Part shown: piece by piece, positions 33,410-44,710 of the stretch
Numbering within the stretch: the stretch's first letter is position 1
Layout of the letters: each line of letters opens with the position of its first letter
The notes under the pieces: generated by a model
What the model was told of the DNA's origin: nothing
Database searches by the model: none
The model's input: only the letters and a program-made list of their open reading frames with translations
Program-made: the position numbers and the translations under genes
Assembly: GCF_035083965.1 (NCBI RefSeq)
Contig: NC_089724.1
Location: 30,402,435 to 30,466,434 of the forward strand
Length of the DNA stretch: 64,000 bases
DNA from: Branchiostoma lanceolatum
Lineage: Eukaryota > Chordata > Leptocardii > Amphioxiformes > Branchiostomatidae
Reading direction: 5' to 3'

Positions 33410-36220
33410 AATGATGATGATGATTTTATTCGGTAAGAAGCTCGCGGATTACGTTACAACATAATCCGAATTCCGTTCTTATTACAAAAAGGGTTTCCAC
33501 ATACAATCTTGATACAATTCCCATAATCACAATATCATTACATTTCGAAAAACTTGCACAATAAAATCCAAACTTTCTTAAATCGAGTTAGCCACGTCGA
33601 TACATTATCACGTATGACATAACGTGAAAAGAAAGAGAACAATATAATACATATAACATATGATACAATAAAAACAGTGCTGATGGTACTGCTGATTGAG
33701 TTCATTGTTATAGAGCCGAATAGCAGTGTGCAGAAAGGAGTTGCTCAGCCTCTTAGTGCTTTCGGAACGCTTATTGAGCTACAGTTTCCGAGTGAGAGTC
33801 CCGTGGCTCCTGTTCTCGTGGGTGGCACCAAGTCGTGTAGGGGATGGTCCACACGGAGCATTCGTTGAAACAGGTTCACTGCTGCCTCTTCCCTTCTCGA
33901 CTGCAGTGTGGGCAGGTCAGGTACGGATCGTCTTCCTCCCAAGGAATCCCGGGGGATTCTCTCAATGGCCAGTTCCTGCTCCTTAGTGCACCCAACCAGT
34001 AACACGTGACAGTACTCGAGTACTGGCCGTACAACGGTGCAAGATAGATTTGTATAAGGTCCGGTAGGCTGGTGCCTTGTTTGGTCGGTAAACGCAAGTA
34101 GTGTAATCTACGCGATGCTTTACTGATCATTGAAGTAACCTGTTCGTTGAAGGTAAGGTTCTTATCTATGACGAAACCTAGTCCTTTGGCACAGTCCACA
34201 GATGGTACTGGTTGGCCTCCGAGAGTGACCGTGGGTGGAGTAGGAACTGATCTGCTGAAACAGATCTGAAGAAGCATGCTCTTTCCACCGTTCAGCGTCA
34301 TCTTGTTGTCTAGTACCCAGGAGTTGAGGTTAGAAGACTCTTCCTCTACAGTTGTGTCCTGGTCGGCTAAGGGCACAGAGAGAGTTCTTGACAGAGAAAC
34401 GTCATCGGCATACCCAACGTTCATGGTGTCGTCATGTACAGTGGTGCGTGTGCTCATAAAGAGAAGAAACAGGTAGGGGGAAAGAACCCCTCCCTGTGGC
34501 TCCCCCGACGTTAGGGTGCGCCAGGAACTGGACGCGCCGTCGGCTACGACTCTCTGCTGGCGGTTCTGAAGGTAGCTGTGGATCCACCTCTGCATGCAAG
34601 GGCTAACGTGGATGTCAATGACTCGCTGTAGAAGCCGAGCGTGGTCCACACGGTCAAACGCTTTACTCATGTCCGCAAAGATGGCTCTGACCAGGGTCGG
34701 CTTGTTTGAGTCCACAGCCTTCAGCCACGTCTGCACCATTCGAACCAGAGCCAGGGTCGTTGAGGAACCCTTAACGTAGGCGTACTGGTCCTTGATGACA
34801 GTCTGGATGGAAGGTAGTAGCCTTTTCAAGATGCACCTCTCCAGAAGCTTTGCCAAGACTGAGAGAAGGGACACTGGTCTCATGTCACGGGCTTGAGATG
34901 CGCCGGCAAATTTAGGCACCGGGACCACGTTTGCTGACTTCCAGGCTACGGGTACTGTTCCTTCTTCGTATGAGGTGTTGAATAAGTGGGCTATAATCGG
35001 GGCAAGGTCATCTGCAAACACCGTTAGAATCCAGTTCGGTAGATTATCTGGACCGCATGCCTTCTTGGGTTTGACAGACTTCAGAAGACACTTGACCTCC
35101 CCAATTGAGCACAGTTCAGGACCAGGTTCACCGAGTGGTAGAGGAAACATGTGGAGTGGCGCACCCTGACACCATGCCTCAGAAAAGTGTTGGCTGATCG
35201 TTTCCGCCACTTGCTCTGGGGTCCCATCCGCTACAGAACGTTTCGGCTTCTCCTGCGATCTGCCAAGCTCTCGGTTTATGCAGGACCACCATTTGCGCGG
35301 TTTTTCCTGTTTTAGATCCTGTATACAGTTCCGGTAGTGCCAGTTTTTCGCCTGCTGCACAACAGTTTTCACCTTGTCCCTCAGTTGCTTCCACAAGGGC
35401 GACTTTCCGTGTCGCAGGAATTCCGCTTGCCTCTGTGAAATCGCTCGTTTCACCCTTTCCGTCATCCAGCTTTTGTCGTTCGTCCGAACTGACTTAACCT
35501 TCAGCGGGAAATTATGCTCCACCAGACTCATGATGGTGTCGTAGAACGGCGAGACTTTCTCTTCCACGGACGTGGCTCGAAGCACACGTGCCCATTCAGT
35601 GGAGGCAATGGCGAGGGCAAAGCTTGTTTTGTTGGAGTGAGAGACTACTCTACGAGACAGCTTGACTGGAGCTTGCTTCTCATCCGGAGACCGAGCTTGT
35701 AGCACGACGCAGGCGTGGTCACTTCTACCTATCGGTGCGATTACCTGGGGATCGCGGTAGAACCGAGCAACATTCGTGATCACGACGTCGAGAACAGCTG
35801 TGCCCCTGGTGGGCTGCTTGACGATTTGCCTCAGTGACGGATGGGCGGCATGGATACGTCGTAGGGGTAGTCTGTTTACATCTCCACAGAGCAGGACTCC
35901 GGCTTGAGGTTGGCGACGGTGTATAACATCGATAGTGTTGACCAGGTATTTCAGAATCTGATCATTTCCATCTTTGTTATTTCTACACGGAGGGTGGTAA
36001 AAAACACCAAGTATTAAAACAGGAACAGACCTAGGGATCCGACGTGGCCGGACCTCGATCCACAGGACTTCTAAGTCCTTGACCTCAAGGTCTTGGAGTC
36101 TGTGGGCAGGAATGTTGTTCGAAATATACGTGACCAGTCCACCACCCTTTTTACCTAGTCTGTCTTTCCGAAACAGTTGAAATCCATGCAATGACAAAAG
36201 ACAGAGACCACCGTCGCCAT
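33410..36220 (-). mobile_element. Near-intact non-LTR retrotransposon: AP-endonuclease plus reverse transcriptase
   Basis: A minus-strand frame of 832 codons (36374-33876) carries an AP-type endonuclease (GFQLFRKDRLGKKGGGLVTY, LLCGDVNRLPLRRIH, IGRSDHACVVL) and then the reverse transcriptase (RDMRPVSLLSVLAKLLERC, FADMSKAFDRVDHARLLQRV, GGVLSPYLFLLFMS, GYADDVSLSRT). Catalytic YADD is present. The endonuclease N-terminus is missing, so similarity starts near 36220. A single missing base near 34032 puts the last ~90 residues (LVGCTKEQELAIERI) in another frame. The 3' end has AATAAAATCATCATCATCAT at about 33410-33425. It belongs to the same family as the copy at 30140-31561. The two converge tail-to-tail on the first exon of the TLC-like gene. 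Confidence 0.92.
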
Positions 36221-36888
36221 GGCAAAATCTTTTTATGTTGCCAATCTTGTTGTTATTACGTTTGATTTTAAAGTGTACAAAGTGGCGGTTGGTGGTGATG
36301 AAACGCCATCCAATAAACTTGAAAGTTGATATATTTGTTCGGCTGTATGAATACATAAAACTAGGGCTATTCAAGTAGCCAACGGCTATTGCAAAGGAGT
36401 ATCAATACACAATACAGGCGGTTACAATGCGTCCATAAAGCACAGGAGCTAGGTACTACTTTTTTTGTTTAAAATTGCAAGCTTTCGATCAATTGTAAAA
36501 GTGTAAAGTTTCAACTGAAACATAAGTTTAGATTAATCATTATTTGGTGTTTCTCATTTTGTAACCAAAATTTAAGTAATTTCATTTTCTTAACAATACT
36601 TTATAGATAAAAAGAGCCGTTCACAGATCTTAAGCCATGGCGTTCTAGTGTTAGCAATTCTGTTTCTCAATAAAAATATTTATTTTTTCAAATTTAGCTT
36701 GAGCTGCAACAACTCAAAAAAGCAAAAGTGTTTTGACGTACATGTTTAAAGATTCTGATGCTAACTTTACTGTAAGTTGACTTTAATTGAAGCTTAAAAT
36801 ATGAAGGCCTTGTTGCAATTGTAACAGGTGTAACAGGGACTATCATGTAGCAGTGATAGCACCACACCAACTGCTCAACCTATGGGGT
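36221..36888. other. Intergenic, AT-rich
   Basis: The open frame of the retroelement runs into 36221-36374, but this part shows no endonuclease similarity. The rest has no recognisable feature. Confidence 0.4.
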
Positions 36889-36967
36889 CGCGACCTTTTA
36901 GCCTAGTGGTTAGAGTGCGTGAGATTGTGATCCGAAGCTCGGGGGATCGAACCCCGGGGCCGGCAGT
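36889..36967 (+). repeat. tRNA-like sequence (SINE head or tRNA pseudogene)
   Basis: TTTAGCCTAGTGGTTAGAG matches an A box and GGGGGATCGAACCCCGGGG contains a B-box-like GATCGAACCCC in a stem. The spacing is tRNA-like, but the acceptor stem and anticodon loop do not fold convincingly. It ends ~45 bases from the stop codon of the channel gene on the opposite strand. Confidence 0.6.
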
Positions 36968-37010
36968 TTATGTTCCTCCCTTTCCTTGTTCCACAGGCAA
37001 CAGTATTTCC

Positions 37011-40000
37011 TCAGGCATAATAGGTAAAGTAGCCGATCAAAAATGCCACAAAGATCACAGAAAAAACGATCCTGGCAAAGAAGTCCACTCTGCTCGCCTC
37101 TCTCTCAGCTGACTGCAGCTCGTCCTCTTCCTCCCCGGCCCATGCTGTGGACGGTCGTGGCGTTGATTCCACCATGGTTGACCACAGTGCCAGCTGTATG
37201 TATGTGAGGGAAGAAAAAAAGAAAGAATTAGGACGAAGGGTCATCTGTTCTAGGAAGACTTAAGAGTCGGATGTACATGTACAGTGTTTTTCTTAGTATT
37301 GACGAAACATTTTAAAGACATTTCAATAAGGAGATCTTACATGAGATTTAAATTGATGGGTACTTTAAGCACTAGCAAGCCTGTAAAATCTTTAGTTATG
37401 CATCTTGTGCAACCATATATGAACACTTTTCACTTAGATGATTTAATGTTGAAAATTTAACACTTGTCAACATGGCAAAAGTGGAGTTCAAAACTTAAAC
37501 TGTAGAGCGTTCTATACTTGTCGTGGTAACACTCATTGCAGATTTACAGAAATTAGAGCATTTGGAACTGTGGCAACCTTGAATGTGAACGAGAAATCTA
37601 GCTTTTAGCATAGCTTTCCACTAACAAATCTAGCTGTAAAGAAAAAAAAATCTGTTTGAAACCCTGAATAAGAAAAAAATATATCAACCTTTCCTCCTGA
37701 GCAGATGTAGTTGACCAGAACAGTCTCCAGCAAGGTGAGCATCACCACAACGAGACATCCGATCATCCACACTTCATAGGCTCGCACCAGGTTCGTCTGG
37801 GAGTAAACATGAGACGCATTTATAGCCTCTACCAGACTTATTAAGTTGCTGTTAAAACGTCGCCAAAAAGGCCAAATACTGAAAATAAAAAGTCTAGATA
37901 ATTTGCCAGAGGAGTTAGCCATAGAGTTGCAAATGATTCAGCATGTTGCTACCATTTTCAAAAGAGTGGGGTATAAAAACTATGAATGAATCATAGTACA
38001 AAGCAAAACCATTAAGGGACAATCGCCTATGTCAGCCATTGGTCAAGACCAGCTATGACTCATACCAGTCCCAAAGGTCTGGTCATTTGGTATTTCTGGC
38101 GAAGACTTCAGTAGCATAACTTTTTGAGTATTTATAAATTTAAAAAAAAGCTGAATAACTACCCAACCAACGAACAAACGCTCGTGAAAACATTTCTTAG
38201 TGGACGAGGCTCACCTGGGGTTTTCTCGTATTGCTGCTCTTGATGATCAGAGACAGGAGCGTGCTGATTCCCAATCCGACCCTCCCATTGACCTCCCGGG
38301 GGTGCAGCCAAGTGCCGAGCCATGACGTACACACCACTGAGGCAGTGGGCAGGAAGGTCTGGAGCACGTGGCTCTGCAGACGGCGGGAAAACTGCAGCCG
38401 GACGTCCAGGGTGGAGATCTGAGTCAGACCTGAGGCATGAAAACATCATTCGTTACTCTCCTTTGAAAGTTTTAAGAAGCAGCGACTATCAAGACATTTA
38501 ATTGCATGATACTTTTTTTTCAAGTTGGGTGTCTATTACTAGTATTATTGGTTTCTAAACATTTTTGTTTCTATGCCATTAATGAAACATTTGTGCCTGT
38601 GTTTGTGTTTGAACAATTCGTTTTTTTTAAACATTTCTGCAGTTCATTTGGAAATGTCTAAGTGTGGTATCATCGAGACAAAAATAACAAGAGTTCTACG
38701 ACCTCATACCTTCGCCAAATGATTTTGACCTTTATGACTGACGTATTAGGAGTGTTTTTCATCAATCAAAAATCATACCAGTTGATCCTCCTCACCCAAA
38801 TAACATAAGTTGTCCAAACCTCCTTGTTATGATTATGAGCATAACAAAGAAGGTTATGCTAACATTTATCATCAATAATGCAAATAAGCTCCTTATTAGC
38901 ATAATTTGATTCAATGGTGTTCACATTCACACAACTTCTAAATGCCACAAGTATGAAATTGCCGTTATTTACTAGTATGGAATGATAGTAGTTTCTCATT
39001 AATTATGCAAATTAGGCCTACATTTGCATAATGTCTATCTATTGACATTCCTCTCTTCCTCAGTTACAAATGTTACATATTTGAATAGTCATATCATGGA
39101 ACACAGCAGGTTTTTAAAATTGCCTCATTAATTATAATCTGATTTGCATAATTATCATCCAATCATACAAAGCATCACGTAAGCTATCTACATACCAAAA
39201 ATCATGACCATCCATCAAGCCCATCTCGAGTTATATTATTTTCTCATTAATTATGTAAATGAGGTTCTCATTTGCATAGCTGATATCTATTAATATTTCT
39301 CTCTTCCTCAGTTACATATGTCACATGTTTGCGAGTCCTATCATGGAAATTGATGGATGTATAAACTTTCCTCATTAATTATGCAAATTAGTTACTGATT
39401 TGCATAATAAGTATCCAATCATGTACATCATCGCTCAAGCTATGTACTTGCAAAAAATCATGACCTTCCATCAAGCCCTTCTTGAGTTATTCCCTTTCAA
39501 AGTCTGAAGCAAAACCTGCCCCTGCAGTTGCTAGGGGGCCCAAACCTATACCACTTACTCTCTGCCCAACGAGCTATCTACCACTCAAAAATCAGTTCCA
39601 TAGCATGTCCACAACACGAGATATCATAACAGGAAGTTCCGCTGCAGTACCGTAACAAGCCGCTAGGGGGCCCAAAATCTAATCATTTTCAGGTTTCATC
39701 GAGACCTACCAACATACCAAATACCAAGACAATCCTTCCAAGAATTCTGGACTTATCGTGTTCACTAACAGACACACAGACATGCTCGGTAAAATATAAC
39801 CTTCTCGGCGAAGGTACATTCCACACCAATGAATACAGCTGGCTGACAGCCAATTTGTCCCTGGCAGTAACTGACGTTTCCTGCCTGCCTCATGACCCCT
39901 CATGACCAACTTAGCACCCCTGCCCGTATCAATATCCCTTGAAACAACACAGACCACACGTCGCAACCAGAACGCATAGTATGAGCATACAATTTAACAC

Positions 40001-43000
40001 ATTTTTACACTTTTCTCCTTAATTATGCAAAGTACTTTGCCCAAAATCTAATCATCTTGAGATTTCCCACATACACACGGACACACCAAATACGACAACA
40101 AACCATCCAGGCGTTCTCGACTTATCCTGTTCACTAACAGACACACAGACATGCATGAAAAAATAACCTTCTCGACGAAATTTCGTCGCGAAGGTAATTA
40201 TAGGAGATAAAAAAAAGCAGTTCGCCTGATGTTTTGGACTTCTTGCACTCGTTGGTGTTGTACAGGCAGTTGCCGAAGTAGGCTTTGCACACGGCACACT
40301 TGTTCCCTTGACTGCACCCCCTCATATCAGGGCAGTGGTCGGCGTTGTAGGCACACTTGCCTGTGAGCAGATGGCAGGCTGCAAGAAAACATCAATTGCT
40401 GCAAGTTAGTACTGTACACTGTCAAGGATACAACAACTATAATATACGTATTTAGACAGATGTTACCATTTTTGCAAGGCCCGGTAACATATAATAGTTT
40501 TGGGGATGGGATCTTTTAGAGACCGCAAATGATGCCAAAACGTTGACTGTTGACCCTTACCTGGCTCATATTTGTCCATTTGCTGAATTGAAGAATGAAC
40601 CATCAGCCCTGTCAGTTCGAACTGTGACACGATGGCGGTCATGTCTGTCGTCACGGGCCCGGGAGAGCTGGCGTTCTTTCCCGGGAGGAGAGGGAAATAC
40701 AATCCGCTGTCTGCAGAAAACACCACATTAATACCCGATAATATGATTTCATCAGGTTTGTGAATGACTGAATAGCAAAGTTCTTTTATTCACAACCACG
40801 TATGTACACGACCTCAACACCACATGTTAGTACAAGAAATGATTCAAGATACAAGTCAAAACTCAGAAATGAGAGGGAAGTTGCCAAGACTTACAAACAA
40901 ATACTGGCAATCTAATCGTGTGTCGTTTATTGAAAAGTCATGCCCAAGTGCTAATTGTACAGCAATTTGTAATTCTAGAGTAGCTAGAAAACAAGTGCAT
41001 AAATACAACAGTTGAAAATTATTAATATACAAGATTGAAATTCACCTTGATTTGCAATCGCTGTGACACACCATTTTGGTTAGAAATGGCACAATCTTTC
41101 ATCAGAATCTTTCATATCAAATGTAATGTTTGCTTTTCTATAGTGTAATGCATCTACGACATCAAAAAGGGTTTCTTACATCCATGTAGTTTGAAGCTGC
41201 ATTCCTGTTGATCCAAGGGGTACCTCGCCATACTCGGCACACAGGTCAGGTACAGAGTCCTCCTGTAGATGGACAATCTACAGTTATTCACATTTCCCAA
41301 AACAAGCAACAAGTTTTAAGAGTCTCGATGCTACAGACTGTTTTGAGTACATATTCAAATGCAACAATCCCCACAATGCGAAAATAGGTAAATATCTAAA
41401 CGACTGCTTTCACATTAGAAACAATATCGAAACTAATGATTAAACCAACTCGATTATGACACTATATCAAGAACGTAATACTATGCTAGCCCTTATTGCA
41501 TTGTATTAGTAATTAGAATGTTAAGTTGTATTCTATACTTCTACTTTGTATTATGTTTACGAATTCTTGCCATACTTTGTACCATGTACAATTGTCGAGC
41601 CTTAAAGTTTTTCTTCTTCCTGTCAGTGTGGTGTCATTCGTCTAAAACTATAGAATGGTAGTAAAAAAGCAATAAGCACAAGCAATACAATATAATTCAT
41701 AAAGATAGCGTTCAACAGACATAGAAACATACCTCAGAATGTATGATATGTACATATACAATAGTACCTATACACAACACAATCAGGAATGGGCCACGGT
41801 GTCAAAGTAGTAATATTTCATTTTTAGCATGTGTCTAATTTTTTAAATTCCTGGTGTCTTTGCAAATTTGATGTGAGTTAGGTCATAAATCTGATAGCAA
41901 CAGGACAGAAAACTTAACAGGATTGGCGTGTTTCATTTCAAGTACAAGTAACTTGAGGGACTGGTGGGAGAGATACGGTGAGATATACAAGGAGGAAACT
42001 CACGTTAGCTCGTGAAGTAAAATTCCAGACGGGTGAAGCCACATGCTGATGTCATTATCGCTCCCTCCTCTCCCGCGCTTTCTCTTCTTGGTGACGTCAG
42101 CAGCCCTCCGCACGGCCGCTCCAAACGCCATCGGAGGGGCCCACATCAAAGATGTCGGCACTGGTGTCCAGTGGGTGGTCAGACCGCGGAGACGGGGGTC
42201 AGCCCACGCCATGTTGTACTCCACCGTCACTGACAAGTTCTGTAAACAACCATGAACCACAATTATCACCTTTATCACATTTCGTGATTGTTACGTTAAC
42301 TTGTTTGTTTGGAAGAAACTTCCCTTTAATCCTATCCAGACTGGGCTTTTTTGGTATATCTGGGACTGGGGGGGGGGGGGCTGATTCGGCCCCCCCCCCC
42401 TCATAATTTCCGAACGGTATGATGTATCATCACCAAATTTGTAGGGAGTGATATTCACGTCAAGTTTTATAATTCCTGTAATTTTGGTGACGTTATGACG
42501 TAATATGACGTAATTATGACGTCATTTATGTGATTTTATTGGCTAAATAGGGAATTCCCGTAATATCTATAGGAATTAAACAAAACGGTTTGTATTATTC
42601 ATTTTAAGGTATGCAAAGACATACAACGTCAATGGTAGGTACGTTGACGTCAAATGACGTCATAGAATGGCGTCATGTGTTGTTAGCGATCCCTTGGGAT
42701 CCGCCATCTTGGATCGGCCATTTTGAAATTTACAAAAATCCTTTTTTTTCCACTTATGACCCCAAAGGACGCTGAAAATAGACTAAAAACGTTAATCTAA
42801 ATGTTTCTGATAAAGAAAATGTCAGGTATTGACGATTTTGAGGACGAAAAAGCCTGCTGATACCTGAAATAGTGATATAGTCCGCCATCTTGGATTTTGG
42901 CTGATTACGTCATCAAATTAGCATAAATTATGAATATTAAATCAGGAAAGTTACATCTAATTACATGTTATGTTATACATGAAGGAAAACTAGTGTAGTT

Positions 43001-44641
43001 GTGCAAGAAAACCCGAGAAATATCATTGTTTTAAAAATATTAATGATTTTTGCATAAAATGCCAGTCAGAAACCCGTTGCCATGGCAACATGAAAAAATG
43101 ATAAACTTAAACCATTATTATAAAATTGTTGCCAACAAAATTTTAGGAAAAGTCAGCAAGTTTGGTTGTCCTAGCATACATCGTTCGGCAGTAATACGAT
43201 GTCAAAGTTGGCGCGGGCACTTTTAGCCCCCCCCCCCAGTCTGGATAGGGTTAATTTCGAAGTACTGCTTCTAAAGCATCAAGCCATGTGCTTTAGTACA
43301 TAGAAGCCTTTTATTTTATTTAATTTTATTCAAATTGCAGCAGGCAATACATGACAACCCAGGCAGCAGTAGCTGATATCGGGCGTCTGACACATAGCAC
43401 ATACAATAACAATGTTGAACATTGAACATTGAACATAGAAGCCTTGGTGTGTGTGTGTGTGTGGGGGGGGGGTGTAGCTGGGTCAAGAAGGCCTATTGAT
43501 ATCAATATTATATTGTAACAGTCTTAGTATGTCAGTATCTATTTAACTCCATTCTATCATCATCTTCTATTTTTCCTGGTCAATAATAATGTTATCTATT
43601 TCACTAACGTTCGTGGGTTATGCTTATTCACTCTAAGGTTACCTAGTGAATTGATGTACCTTATCAGTATTTCATGGCATACACGTTTAACCGTAGGCAA
43701 AAAAGTAATATTTTTTCTAATGGCATGATGTGCTAGAGACAAAAAATTGATATGATGATAGTTAATTCTGCCACTGACCGCGTTCTCTTCAAACAGAGGT
43801 CCGACATGAAGAATCGTCACCGTTGATGTCACTTCAAACTTCTCTTCTGTCATACAATGAAAAATAAACAAAACGGATATTCTACAAGTTGCCTGTGAGC
43901 ATGCACACTATATCGTCAGACCATATAAACGTTTGACATGTTTTTGCACTTTGTTGTATGGGCATTTATGTAAAATAAACATAACAATTATTCTAGAATT
44001 TTGCTCTGAGCATACAGACTATATCATCATACAATACAGCCATGTTATACGTTACTGTATAGGCTTTTTTGTCACGCATGAATTAATATCAGAAACATGC
44101 CAGTTCTAACGAGGTTACAGCAAAGCTGTCAATCATGGCATAGCAACAGTTTATTATGCCCATGGTAACGTACACTTACACGACTGGGGTGAGGTACTGA
44201 CATCGATAGGTGCAAAAGGTTTGTATTGAGAACTCTGAGAGCACTAATTTACTTTTAGTGCACATTTTGTAGCTCAAGCGTTTTCATCTAGAAATCTTCT
44301 GGCGCTCTCAAATAACCCCTATCAAATGCGTAAAGCTCAAATAGAAGAACAACAGAAGAATGCATATGCTCCTTCGAACTATTATAAAGCGCCGTTTACG
44401 TTTGATCATCCGTCCATTGGAAAGCAAATGAAGGCCAGCAACTGCCTGCTTCATTTACATGAAAAGTGACTTAAGACGCTCTGTAAGGACAGTTGTCTCT
44501 AAGGCCCAGTTTACACACGCGTTTTGGGGTTGTACAAGGAGAACCCTAGGTGGCTGTAGTAGCCTTTTCTAGTAGAAAAACTCCACCCGAGCAGCCCAAA
44601 GTTTCTCACACACAGCCCCGAGTCGACACCGAAAACATATG

Positions 44642-44710
<69 letters not shown>

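Noticed and set aside
36889-36967. Functional tRNA gene
   Set aside because: Promoter boxes are present, but the cloverleaf is not convincing. SINE head or pseudogene is more likely.
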